The position numbers and the translations under genes were made by a program. Shown here in pieces: positions 23,967-33,031 of a stretch of 64,000 bases of DNA. This DNA comes from VRUE01 sp963822295 (GTDB taxonomy: Bacteria > Actinomycetota > Thermoleophilia > Solirubrobacterales > 70-9). Where the stretch lies: the NCBI GenBank assembly GCA_963822295.1, contig CAWGHD010000002.1, positions 2,542,001 through 2,606,000 on the forward strand, given 5' to 3'. Every line of letters begins with the position of its first letter. Within the stretch, counting starts at the first letter, position 1. A model generated the notes under the pieces. It had not been told where the DNA came from. It made no database searches and worked only from the letters and a program-made list of their open reading frames with translations.

Positions 23967-26024
23967 GTGACTCGGACCATCGAGACTCGTCGTATCGGGT
24001 GGCCGGTGACGATCGTTTCGATGATCTTCGCGGTCGGGTTGCTCGTATCGGCCCCGTCGCCGGCATGGGCGGCGAAGTCGAAGAGCTGCAAGCCCGGCCA
24101 GGGCAAGCTCGAGATCGGGAAGAAGGTGACCTGCGTGAAGGCGGGGTCGCTGCTGCCCGACAAGCAGCTCGGCCGCAACACGCCTCTGGGATGGTTCGAC
24201 GCGGCGCTCGATCCCGATATCGGCGCGGGCGCGAAACGCGTCCTGCCGAAGGGCCTTCGGGGTCCCGAGATGGGCCGCGGCGTGGCCGGAGGAGTGAAGT
24301 CCCTGCGCAAGGGGCTCGCGCCATACGCCGCCCGCATCGAAGGACGTGCCGAAGGGGCGAAGCTCTCGGCGGCGGAGTTCACGACCTCTCCCATCATGGT
24401 CACGGGCACCCAGACGTCGACCAGCGCCAGCGTCCGCGGCTCGATCAAAGGCACCGACAAGGCCACCGGCACGACCTCGGAGGCGGCGTTCGAGATCCGC
24501 GCCAAGGCGGGTAGCGAAGCACTCGAATTCGATATCGCGGGGACGATCACCGACAGGGACGGCAAGTCCAAGACGACCGAACTCTCGGTCCCGCTCGATT
24601 TCAAGACCTTCAAAGCGCCGCGCTGCCCGACCGCCACCGGGGAGATCTCACGCTCATCGAATATGAACGTCCGTCACACCACCCGCGAGCGCGGAACCCC
24701 GCCCGGCTTCGAGTACCGAAACGAATCGATCACGTTCAGCGGCCCGATCACCGTCGATGGAAAGGTCAACGCCGACGCCGCGCTGGAGAGCGTCTCGTAT
24801 CGAGTCGACGGCAAGTTCAGCTCGAGCTACGCCGCCAGCGCCCTGCGCGGCCTCGGGCGCGGGAACGTCCAGGTGAACGTCGATTTCGACGCGCGGGGGA
24901 CCCTCGACGGTCGAACCGGGGCGACGACCTCGGGCACGACCTCGCTGAGCGGCAGGATGCGGGCGTTCGGCCTCAACGCCAAGGAGGAGAAGGCGGAGAT
25001 GGCCAAGCTCCTGGCCGACCCCGATTACCGCGATACCTTCATGAAGCTCGTCGCCAAGCTGGTCCAGTACGAATTCGAGGCCCTGAAAAAGTCCGAGAAG
25101 GCCTGGCAGGTCCCGAACGCCTGCGCGAAAATGGCGCCGACCCCGCCCGGGGCCACCCTCAACGAGGGGGACTTCAAATCGGTCTCGGGAGCCGTCAGCG
25201 CCGAGGACGGCAAACCGACCGAGGGGCGCTGGTCGGTGGCATCGAAAAGCCGCGGCGAGGTGACCGGAGTGCCCGGTTCCTCCACGGCGTCGACGCCGAT
25301 CGAGATGGAGATGACCGCCGGCGCCGCCTCCGCCTCGGGGCGAACCGTCGACGTCAAACTGCGGGCGACCTCACCCGCCGGGGTGGCGGAATCGCCGTGG
25401 ACAGCCGACAGCGCCGAACAGGCGCTCTATTACCGCGTCCTCGCGGGCAGCGGATCGCAGACCGCCTCCGGCTTTCTCGAAACCACCTCCTGTGTCTATG
25501 ACCAGGTCGGAGGCGTCGGCCCCTGGACCTACGCGTTCCAGCAGACGTCCGGCCCGCCGGACGGCGAAGTCCTGATCGACTCCTTCGGTGTCTCGGGCTA
25601 CGTCAGGGGCTCGGGGGTCAGCACCCTCCCCGCCTACACCTGGCGGTCGGTCTGCGGCATGACAACGTCGACCTTCCCCCATGCGCCGATCTCCTACGAA
25701 GGGAAGTTCGGGCCGTCGGTCGAGTTCTTCTCCGTCCCGGGCCAGGCGCAGGAGGTCAAAGCGCAATGGGGCGTCCTGGCGCCACCGCCGATCTTCCAGG
25801 TCGAAACGGACGGCCCCGATTGCACGCCAAACCAGTCTTCGGACGCGGCATTCGCCGCTCAGGTCTCGCTCTCGACCCTGCAGCAGACCGCACCCTTTAC
25901 GGTCTCGATCGACGCCCCCTGGACCAAGGTCTCCGAATTCGGCAACCTCTACACCGAATGCGAAGGGCACACGACGCTTTCGCTGACCCTGCAGCGGGTC
26001 AACGCGGACGGCAGCCCGCTCTAG
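23967..26024 (+). CDS. Secreted protein of unknown function, 685 residues
   Basis: A secreted protein with a signal peptide at about residues 10-36 (VSMIFAVGLLVSAPSPAWAA). Not a family I recognise. The mature N-terminus has two Cys (KSCKPGQGKLEIGKKVTC) of the C-xxGxxxxxGxxxxC kind. The body is beta-rich with Ser/Thr/Gly-rich strands (residues 120-330), a charged helical insert near 345-385, and two Ser/Ala-rich repeats (SVSGAVSAEDGKPTEGRWSV and following) toward 400-470. Further Cys at about 515, 553, 612 and 668 suggest disulfides. Start GTG 23967. It meets the convergent delta-60 gene tail to tail over the palindrome CTAG. Base composition and codon use match the housekeeping genes. Confidence 0.75.
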   Translation: MTRTIETRRIGWPVTIVSMIFAVGLLVSAPSPAWAAKSKSCKPGQGKLEIGKKVTCVKAGSLLPDKQLGRNTPLGWFDAALDPDIGAGAKRVLPKGLRGPEMGRGVAGGVKSLRKGLAPYAARIEGRAEGAKLSAAEFTTSPIMVTGTQTSTSASVRGSIKGTDKATGTTSEAAFEIRAKAGSEALEFDIAGTITDRDGKSKTTELSVPLDFKTFKAPRCPTATGEISRSSNMNVRHTTRERGTPPGFEYRNESITFSGPITVDGKVNADAALESVSYRVDGKFSSSYAASALRGLGRGNVQVNVDFDARGTLDGRTGATTSGTTSLSGRMRAFGLNAKEEKAEMAKLLADPDYRDTFMKLVAKLVQYEFEALKKSEKAWQVPNACAKMAPTPPGATLNEGDFKSVSGAVSAEDGKPTEGRWSVASKSRGEVTGVPGSSTASTPIEMEMTAGAASASGRTVDVKLRATSPAGVAESPWTADSAEQALYYRVLAGSGSQTASGFLETTSCVYDQVGGVGPWTYAFQQTSGPPDGEVLIDSFGVSGYVRGSGVSTLPAYTWRSVCGMTTSTFPHAPISYEGKFGPSVEFFSVPGQAQEVKAQWGVLAPPPIFQVETDGPDCTPNQSSDAAFAAQVSLSTLQQTAPFTVSIDAPWTKVSEFGNLYTECEGHTTLSLTLQRVNADGSPL

Positions 26025-28555
26025 GGGGTCAGGCGCTGGATCGCCTGTCTGCGGTTCCTCGGGTCCGGTGTGGTCCAGGCGAGGATCGGGTTGGTCCCCT
26101 GTAGTGCGGCCATCGGGCCTGGGTGGCAGCCCGGGTAAGGGACCCTGTTCGAGGCGATCTTGCGGTCCCTCCCGTAGCGGCGACGGGGGCTTCCGTCGTG
26201 GCCGAAGGCGAGCACGGGAAGGCCGGGCCCGTTGCGGACCACGACGATTCTTTTTCGGGTCGGCAGGATCGAGACACGCTCGAAGCCGTCCGTGCATTTG
26301 TCGTGGTCGGAGCGGAGGACCCCAGCGAGTGCCACTCCTCGTCGGCCGAAGCCGCGGTCCAGCGTCCCGTCCCCACGCAGTCGCATCAGCAGGAAGCGCG
26401 AGAAGCGCCTGTGGGGCGGTTGCACCTGGGTGGCCACGAGGATCCTCTTCCCCGAGAGGGCCAGGCCGCTCGCGTATCTGACGCTCTTCATCGCAAAGAT
26501 GCGGCGTCCACGTCTGCCGAACGAGGGATCCGGGTTCCCCTCCGGGGTGAGTGCGGCGATCACCATCCTCCGCGGCGGCCGGTAACGATCGGGGGTGCGG
26601 GGGGCCAGCACGCAGCCGCCGGCGAGCAGGATGCGGCCGTCGCGCTGTACGACGAGCTCGCGGACGACGCAGCCCAGGCCGTGGGTCTTCGTCGCCGGCT
26701 GGCCGAAGCCGAGCCGCGTCTCGCCCTCGGCGCCGAAGGTCGAATCCACCACGCCATCGGGACGGAGCCGGTACACGACGACCATCCCCAGCCTCGCGCC
26801 CGCGACGATGGCACCCCCGTCGGGAAGCGCCGCGATCGCCGAAAGCCGGACGTCCGTGGGGTCATAGGCATCTTCCTCGAACGGGTCGAAGATGACCATT
26901 CCTTCCCTGCCGAAGCTCGGGTCGAGCCGCCCGTCGGCACCGATCCGAATCACCGCCGACCGCTCGAAGCCGAGGGCGAGGGTACGGCCGCTGCCGTCGA
27001 GGGAGATCCGGTTCACCATGCCTGGCACCCGGGCGAATCCCGGGCCGTCGCCATAGCCCGGGTCGACGGCTCCGTCGGGCGAGAGCCTGACGATCGCGCC
27101 GTCTTCGGCGAACCAGTCGCGCCCGGCGTTGGTCCGGCCCGCAACCAGGATCCGGCCGTCGGCTTCCACCGCGAGGTCGCTGACGGTCGACCCCGGACTT
27201 TCCGACGGGATCCGCTCGACATGGAGGCCGTCGTTGCCGAAGCTCGGGTCGAGCCCTCCGGCTGGGGTCGTGGCCATTAGGTAAGAGGACGCCCGTCCGT
27301 TGCCGGAGAGGAAGTAGCCGCCGCCGGGGCGCCGGGCGACGTCGACCGTGCGCCATTCGTCGATCTCGGCGCCGAGCGCGCTGAGCGGGACAGGGCCCGC
27401 GGAGAAGGCAGAATCCGGGGCGCCGGCGGCGGTAAGGCCGTGAACGGCAGGGACCCACCGGCACCAATTCGGGAATTCGCGGCAGGCGGCCGTCGGGGCG
27501 GCGGATCTTCCGGCGACGACCGCCGAGCCGTCATCGCTCCAGAGCGCCGCATCCGCGTCGTCGAGCGGGCCGAACTCGAGCTGCGCTTCGCCGCCGACCC
27601 CGTATGAGGGGTCGAGCATCCCGTTGTAGCCGTAGCGGGCGACCACAAGATCGTTCTCGTGCACGCCGTACCCCCAGACCCCTCGATCGCGCCGAAACAG
27701 CGTCATGAACCGGCCATCCGGAAGCGCGTGGACGCCGACGATCATCGTCTTCTCCAGGTCGAGGACCCCGCCGGACCCGAACGATTTATCCAGCTCACCC
27801 GCCGCGGTCAGCCTCACGAGGCTTTCCGGGCCGGTCCCGAACAGCTTCGCCTCCTCTTCGATCCGCAGCAGCAGACCGTCCCCGTGGGGCTCCACGCCAC
27901 GCGGCAGCCCCCCGTACCCCGGCCCGGACAGCGACGCAACCCCGTTGTTCCCGTAGCCGGTTTCCCTCGTCCCGTCGGCGCGGAACTTGATCACCAAGGT
28001 GCCGGCACGGGTCGGGCCCTTGCCCATGGACAGCACCCCGCTGAGCAGGTACATCGACCCGTCAGGGGCGACGACGAGCTCGTCCTCGATGTTCCCAGGT
28101 CGGACGCCGTCGCCGACCCCGCCGCTCCCGAAGCTCGTGTCGAGCGATCCGTCGGGGTTGTAGCGAACCAGCTTCGAGTCGCCTCCGACGAAGTCGATCA
28201 TCACGACCCTGCCGTCGGGCAGGTCCGCCCGGGCGCCCTTCGCAGGTGGGACCGCTGGGACGTAGGAGGGGTCCGGAGTGCCATCGGGACCAAAGCGCCG
28301 CGGCACCACCTCCCCGGCCCACTCGCCATCCCGGAAAGTCACGCGCACCCCGCCCTCGGGCTCGACGGCCATTTCCGTGGGCCCGCCCGCCCGCCACACC
28401 GGTCCCAGCTCGAACACCGAGCGGCCGCCGTTGCCGAAGGAGGCGTCGACCCCGCCCCGCGCGGCGATTGCTCCGCCCGGCGAGGCAATCAGGGCCAGGA
28501 CCGCCCACGCCGCGGCCAGGGCCGCCGCCGCAATTGTCCGCCTCCCCAGGCTCAA
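26021..28555 (-). CDS. Large secreted delta-60 / beta-propeller repeat protein
   Basis: About 844 residues: signal peptide (RRTIAAAALAAAWAVLALIA) then some twelve delta-60-type repeats of the form LVRYNPDGSLDTSFGSGGV or VVDSTFGAEGETRLGFG, alternating with PDGRILVAGR-like strands. This should fold as one or two beta-propellers outside the cell. Unlike the 17741 paralogue it ends without a long basic tail (RNRRQAIQRLTP), though the last 60 residues are Arg-rich. The open frame extends far upstream to 29146, but coding character and the signal peptide start at the TTG near 28555; that start is tentative. Its stop shares CTAG with the convergent gene. Confidence 0.8.
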   Translation of the reverse strand: MSLGRRTIAAAALAAAWAVLALIASPGGAIAARGGVDASFGNGGRSVFELGPVWRAGGPTEMAVEPEGGVRVTFRDGEWAGEVVPRRFGPDGTPDPSYVPAVPPAKGARADLPDGRVVMIDFVGGDSKLVRYNPDGSLDTSFGSGGVGDGVRPGNIEDELVVAPDGSMYLLSGVLSMGKGPTRAGTLVIKFRADGTRETGYGNNGVASLSGPGYGGLPRGVEPHGDGLLLRIEEEAKLFGTGPESLVRLTAAGELDKSFGSGGVLDLEKTMIVGVHALPDGRFMTLFRRDRGVWGYGVHENDLVVARYGYNGMLDPSYGVGGEAQLEFGPLDDADAALWSDDGSAVVAGRSAAPTAACREFPNWCRWVPAVHGLTAAGAPDSAFSAGPVPLSALGAEIDEWRTVDVARRPGGGYFLSGNGRASSYLMATTPAGGLDPSFGNDGLHVERIPSESPGSTVSDLAVEADGRILVAGRTNAGRDWFAEDGAIVRLSPDGAVDPGYGDGPGFARVPGMVNRISLDGSGRTLALGFERSAVIRIGADGRLDPSFGREGMVIFDPFEEDAYDPTDVRLSAIAALPDGGAIVAGARLGMVVVYRLRPDGVVDSTFGAEGETRLGFGQPATKTHGLGCVVRELVVQRDGRILLAGGCVLAPRTPDRYRPPRRMVIAALTPEGNPDPSFGRRGRRIFAMKSVRYASGLALSGKRILVATQVQPPHRRFSRFLLMRLRGDGTLDRGFGRRGVALAGVLRSDHDKCTDGFERVSILPTRKRIVVVRNGPGLPVLAFGHDGSPRRRYGRDRKIASNRVPYPGCHPGPMAALQGTNPILAWTTPDPRNRRQAIQRLTP

Positions 28556-28648
28556 AGCGTCTACGTAAAAAGACCTCCCGAGCAGGAAAAGTTTCGCGCC
28601 GGCGCCCCCGATCTCTAAGATCAGCCGCGGCTCGCAAGAGCAGGGTCT

Positions 28649-28721
28649 GCCCGGATAGCCCAGTTGGTAGAGCCCTTTCGACAGGCAAATGGGGTTCGCA
28701 GACCACCGCTTCAATCGCGGG
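28649..28721 (+). pseudogene. Degenerate tRNA-like sequence (tRNA-Thr 5-prime half)
   Basis: GCCCGGATAGCCCAGTTGGT followed by AGAGC matches the acceptor and D-arm of the intact tRNA-Thr at 58726 with one change that breaks a D-stem pair (GCTC to GCCC). A T-loop-like TTCAATC flanked by CCGC/GCGG lies at 28706-28720. The anticodon arm does not form and the 3-prime acceptor strand TCCGGGC is missing, so it is not a working tRNA. Confidence 0.55.
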
Positions 28722-29372
28722 TAGCTCGGGTGGGCGAGCGCCACCTCTAACAGTCCATCGTCTGCCGATTCGCGCCTCCGCCAAGCGACCCGCCCGCCAG
28801 TATCCGCGCTGGTCTGTGGCGGAAGCCGCGCCGACCAAGGGTGCCTCGGTGACTGGGAAGCGTGCCGGCGACAGAGGCGCCTCGTAAGCAGACCAATCCG
28901 GCACCTTTCTCGGTAATCGGGCGGCGCGCTGCTGGGCTTTCTCAGGGTAGGCTCGCAGCAGCGCAATTCCAGCTTTTGCTCGGAATAGCAGCTCAGACCG
29001 TCGACAAAGAGGTTGGCTTCCGTTCCAGTTCGCAACCGCTTCCCAGAAGCCCGTCGTCTAGGCTTTGCTCGCCGGGACAGGGAAGCCGCAGAGAGAGAGA
29101 AGCGATCGCCGCGAGGGCTCACAAGCCATTCGCAGGAGATCGTCAAGCTTCTGCCAGAGGGTGAAAAAATTTGTGAGTCAATACGCGAAGGCTGCCGGGC
29201 ACCATCGAGCGCCGCCGGGCACTGCCCCAGTGAGGGCCCCGCTCCTCGCTCGCGACCGGGGCCGCACTCTCACCGGCCGTGCTCCGACCAGCCGCCAATC
29301 CGACCAGCCGCCTCCCAACCTCTGCCTGGCACGGCCACAAGCCAAGCCGGGCTGCGGGACATGAAGGCGCCG

Positions 29373-29378
29373 TAGACT
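29373..29378 (+). promoter_or_regulatory. Probable -10 hexamer TAGACT for the MMPL gene
   Basis: TAGACT precedes GTG 29388 by 9 bases; no ribosome-binding site is seen. Confidence 0.35.
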
Positions 29379-29387
29379 GGGATTGCC

Positions 29388-32300
29388 GTGAAATGGGTTC
29401 CGGCTGAGGCGAGGCATCGCAGGGCGCTGATCGGTCCTCTCGTGGTCCTGATCTGCTGCGCGGCGCTCGGCATCGTCGGGCTCGGCGTCGAGGATCGGCT
29501 CCAGCCGACCTCGCTGATCGTGCCGGGCACGGACTCCGCCCGCGGCCAAGCCCTCGCCGAAGAGCACTTCGGCGACTCCTCGCCGTTCGCCGTCCTCCTG
29601 CGCGGCCCGGCCGCCGCCATCGACCGGCAGGGCCCCACCTTGGTCCGTGCCCTGCGACGCGACCCCGACGTCGCCGTCGTCTCTCCCTGGGACCGGGGGT
29701 CCGTCGGCTTCCTGCGCCCCGGCCCGCGCCGGGTGATCATCCTCCTCGACTACCACCTGCCTCTGGACACGGCCATGCGCGAGACCGTGCCCGAACTCGA
29801 AGCAACCCTTCAGGCGCGCATCCACCCGCCCGTGCAAGCGGTCCAGTCCGGCTACGCCAGCGTCTCGCGGGCGCTGCAGTCAGAATCGCTAAAGGCGACC
29901 GAGCGCGCCGAGCTGATCGCCGCGCCGCTGCTCTTGATCGTGCTGCTGCTCGTCTTTCGCTCGGTCATCGCCGCCCTGATCCCCCTCGCCTTCGGCGCCC
30001 TGACCGTGCTCGCGGGCCGGGGGGTCCTCGTCCTGCTCGACTCGGTGATGACGATCGAAGCACTCTCCGTCGTTGTCTGCACGATGATGGGCCTCGCCCT
30101 CGGGGTCGATTACTCGCTCTTCATCGTCTCCCGCTTCCGCGAGGAGTTGGCGCGAGGGGCCGCTCCCTGGGATGCGGCGCGGATAACGAGACGCACCGCG
30201 GGCCGCACGACCGTGGTCGCCGGCGCCACGCTCTTCATCTCGATCCTCCTCTCCTCCTTCCTGCAGCCGGGGTCGCTGCTGCTCTCGCTGGCGACCGCGC
30301 TCGTCGTCGTTACTCCGATCAGCGTCGCGATCGCGTGGATCACCCTGCCCACCCTTCTGGCGCTGCTCGGCGAGCGGATCAACGCGGGCGCGATCGGCAA
30401 GCGCGGGGCGCAGGGCGGCCGCTCCCGTGTTGCGGCCGCCGCCGACGCGGCCCTGCGCCGGCCCGCCCTGGCGGCGGCGCTGATCGCGGTGCCGCTGGCG
30501 CTGCTCGCCGTGCCCGCCCTCGCCTTCAACACGGGCGCTCCCGGGATCCAGGAGCTGCCGAGCTCGAGCGAGGCCCGCCGTAGCACCGAAGCGATCGATC
30601 GGGCGGTCGGTCCGGGCTGGGAGGCTCCCTTCGAGATCGTCGTCGCGGCCCCCAATGGGCCGATCACGACGCCGCGCAGGCTCGCGCTGCTGCAACGCGC
30701 GCAGCGCCGCATCGTCGAGCGCCCGGGTGTGCGGGCGGTGATCGGCCCGGCGCCGATCTCCGAAGCCGTTCGGCCGCTGCGCGGGCTCGGCGAGCGGCTC
30801 GCGTCTGAGGGACCCGACAGCCCCGCGCAGCTCTCCGCGCTCGGGCCCAACCTCAGGCGCGCTGCGGCGGCGGTCGCGAAGCTGCGCGAGGGCATCTCGC
30901 GCGCCGCCAGCGGCAGCGGATTGCTCGGGGAGGGGTCGGAACGGGCCGGCGCCGGCGCCGGCGCGCTCGCCGACGCCCTTGAGCGAGCCGCCGGGGGCGG
31001 GGGACAGGCGAGCGAAGCCCTCGCCCGCCTCGCCGCGGGCTCCAAGCGGCTCGCCGCCGGTCAGCGAACAGCGGCCAGCGCGGGCCTTGCCCTCGAACTC
31101 GAACTCCGCTCGCTGCTTCCCAGTCTCCGCAGCAAGGCCCTGCGGCGTGCCCGGCGCCTTGCCCTCGAACTCGAAGCGGCTGCCCGCGAGGACCCCTCAC
31201 TGCGGGGCATGGCCCAGCAGCAGCGGCTCTTGGCTCGGGTGCTCGCCGCCGAGCGCGACAAGGTCAGGACAAGCCGCGACATCGCGATCAAGCTGCACAG
31301 CGCCCTCGAGCGCCTCGAAGCGGGGGGCTCGCGCCTCGAAGACGGCACCGAACGGCTCGCCGGCGGCGCCTCCGGGCTCAAGGACGGCCTCGAACAGCTG
31401 AGCGAGGGCGCCGATCGCCTCGCCGAAGGGCTGGACGAACTGAGCGGCGGCGCCGGCGCGCTCGAACAGGGCCTGGCGCAGGGCTTCCATCGCTCTGACC
31501 CGCTCGAAAAGGGGCTCAGCCAAGCCGCGGTGCGCGTCAGCGCCGCGGCGGCTCCCCTGGCTCGCGGCGCCAAGGCGCTGCGCCGCCGCTCGCCGCACCT
31601 CTTCGACTCCGGCTACTTCGTCCTCTCCGCCCTCGACGGCGCGCCGCCCCTCGCCCGCTCCCTCGCCGGCGAGGCCGTCAGCGTCGAAGGTGGGGGGCAG
31701 GCCGCCCGCCTGCTGATCGTCTCGACCGAGCCCTTCAACACCGCCGGCTCGCGGGCCACCGGCGCCATGCTCCACACCGAAGCGCAGCGACTGGGCCGCG
31801 AAGGCGACCTGGAGGCAGGGCTCAGCGGCGGCGCCGCGATCCTCAACGACTACGCAGCCGCGACCAAGTCGCGGCTGCCGCTCGTGATCGGCGCCATCAT
31901 CCTCATCACCTTCCTGATGCTGGTCGCGATCCTCCGCGCTCCCTGGCTCGCGGCTCTCGCGATCGTCCTCAACCTGGCCTCCGTCGCCGCGGCGGTCGGC
32001 GTCGTCAGCCTGATCTGCAAGGTGCCCGCCGGTTACCCGCTCGGCGGCCACACCTACATCGACACGGTCGGCGCCGCCGGCATCTTCGCCGTCACTTTCG
32101 GCCTCTCGATCGACTACTCCGTCTTCCTCTTCGCCCGCATGCGGGAGAGCTACGACAAGGACGGCGACCATCGCGGGGCCATCACGGCTGGCCTTGAGAA
32201 AACGGCAAGCGTGATCACTGGAGCGGCGGCGATCATGATCGCCGTCTTCATCGCCTTCGCGATGGCGCCGATCGCCACCGTCAGCCAGCTCGGCGTCGGG

Positions 32301-32465
32301 CTGACGGTCGCCATCCTGCTCGACGCAACCGTGGTGCGGATCGTCCTGCTGCCGGCGCTGATGCTGATGCTCGGCGACCGCGTCTGGCATGTGCCGACCG
32401 CTCTGGAGCGGCTGCTGCCGGGTTTCGATGTCCGCGGGACTCCCCCCGCAGACGCGGACGCTTGA
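29388..32465 (+). CDS. MMPL/RND family transporter with coiled-coil ectodomain
   Basis: A 1025-residue RND-type exporter like mycobacterial MmpL proteins, which move lipids or hydrophobic compounds across the inner membrane using the proton gradient. Two halves are visible: helix 1 (LIGPLVVLICCAALGIVGLG), a first ectodomain, then helices 2-6 with ALGVDYSLFIVSRFREE (the conserved GxDYSLFxxSRxRE motif) and a second half ending with the matching FGLSIDYSVFLFARMRESYD. The second ectodomain (about residues 480-740) contains heptad-like repeats such as LEDGTERLAGGASGLKDGLE and LAEGLDELSGGAGALEQGL, predicted coiled coil of the YhgE/Pip kind. The start is GTG 29388. It is followed directly by a small secreted protein and is convergent with uppS and the terpene-synthase-like gene. 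Confidence 0.9.
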   Translation: MKWVPAEARHRRALIGPLVVLICCAALGIVGLGVEDRLQPTSLIVPGTDSARGQALAEEHFGDSSPFAVLLRGPAAAIDRQGPTLVRALRRDPDVAVVSPWDRGSVGFLRPGPRRVIILLDYHLPLDTAMRETVPELEATLQARIHPPVQAVQSGYASVSRALQSESLKATERAELIAAPLLLIVLLLVFRSVIAALIPLAFGALTVLAGRGVLVLLDSVMTIEALSVVVCTMMGLALGVDYSLFIVSRFREELARGAAPWDAARITRRTAGRTTVVAGATLFISILLSSFLQPGSLLLSLATALVVVTPISVAIAWITLPTLLALLGERINAGAIGKRGAQGGRSRVAAAADAALRRPALAAALIAVPLALLAVPALAFNTGAPGIQELPSSSEARRSTEAIDRAVGPGWEAPFEIVVAAPNGPITTPRRLALLQRAQRRIVERPGVRAVIGPAPISEAVRPLRGLGERLASEGPDSPAQLSALGPNLRRAAAAVAKLREGISRAASGSGLLGEGSERAGAGAGALADALERAAGGGGQASEALARLAAGSKRLAAGQRTAASAGLALELELRSLLPSLRSKALRRARRLALELEAAAREDPSLRGMAQQQRLLARVLAAERDKVRTSRDIAIKLHSALERLEAGGSRLEDGTERLAGGASGLKDGLEQLSEGADRLAEGLDELSGGAGALEQGLAQGFHRSDPLEKGLSQAAVRVSAAAAPLARGAKALRRRSPHLFDSGYFVLSALDGAPPLARSLAGEAVSVEGGGQAARLLIVSTEPFNTAGSRATGAMLHTEAQRLGREGDLEAGLSGGAAILNDYAAATKSRLPLVIGAIILITFLMLVAILRAPWLAALAIVLNLASVAAAVGVVSLICKVPAGYPLGGHTYIDTVGAAGIFAVTFGLSIDYSVFLFARMRESYDKDGDHRGAITAGLEKTASVITGAAAIMIAVFIAFAMAPIATVSQLGVGLTVAILLDATVVRIVLLPALMLMLGDRVWHVPTALERLLPGFDVRGTPPADADA

Positions 32466-32491
32466 AAGATTTGAGACCACAGGAGATGGGC

Positions 32492-32998
32492 ATGCGGTGG
32501 CACGAGAGCAGCTCCAAATGGCGGCTGCGCCGGTTGCTGGCGGCGGCGTCGCTGGCCGTGCTGGCACTGAGCGCCACGGTCGCAGCCGAATCTCCGGAAC
32601 GCGCCGAATACGTCGCCCGCCTCGAGTCGGTCTGCAAGCCCGGGGTCGAAGCGACCCAGCGAGCGGTGCGGGGGGTGCGCTCGGATATCAGGGCAGAACG
32701 TCTCTCGGTGGCGGCGCGCAAGCTCTCGAGCGCCGCGCGGATCTTCGACGGGACCGTGCGCGAGATCACACCCGTTCCCCGCCCGCCGCTCGATAAGACC
32801 CAGCTCACCAAGTGGTTCGACTACCTGCGCCTCCAGAAGTCCTATCTCGCCAAGGCCGCCGCAGCCCTTCGCACCGAGCAAATCGTCCGCTACCAGCGCA
32901 ACTCGGTGCGCTTCGTCCACACCGGCAATCTCGCCAACGACGTCGTGATCGCGTTCGGTTTCGAATACTGCAGGTTCAAGTTCTCCCGCTTCGGCTGA
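32492..32998 (+). CDS. Small secreted or periplasmic protein, unknown
   Basis: 168 residues. Signal peptide (LRRLLAAASLAVLALSATVA) then a helical mature protein with ERAEYVARLESVCKPGVEAT at its start and a second Cys near the end (FGFEYCRFKFSRFG), likely one disulfide. No recognised domain; the pattern of a Cys-containing helix bundle recurs in actinobacterial hypothetical proteins. ATG 32492 was chosen because AGGAG lies 6 bases upstream; the frame opens earlier, over the MMPL stop. Position 26 bp after the MMPL gene suggests co-transcription and a possible role as an extracytoplasmic partner of the transporter. Confidence 0.72.
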   Translation: MRWHESSSKWRLRRLLAAASLAVLALSATVAAESPERAEYVARLESVCKPGVEATQRAVRGVRSDIRAERLSVAARKLSSAARIFDGTVREITPVPRPPLDKTQLTKWFDYLRLQKSYLAKAAAALRTEQIVRYQRNSVRFVHTGNLANDVVIAFGFEYCRFKFSRFG

Positions 32999-33031
32999 GG
33001 CCTCCCGGCCCTGAGGGAAACCTGATCGCCA

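Larger units (their letters stand above)
28556..29387. other. Long gap with tRNA-like remnant
   Basis: No supported protein gene in 830 bp. Frames present are short, Arg/Pro/Ser-rich and lack ribosome sites. Apart from the tRNA-like sequence at 28649, only a TAGACT hexamer (29373-29378) in front of the MMPL gene is recognisable. Confidence 0.5.

Noticed and set aside
26021..29146. Extension of the delta-60 frame to 1041 codons
   Set aside because: Sequence beyond 28555 lacks coding character and the signal peptide begins at the inner start.
31000..31500. Short tandem DNA repeats in the MMPL gene
   Set aside because: They reflect heptad repeats of the coiled coil at protein level, with diverged codons.
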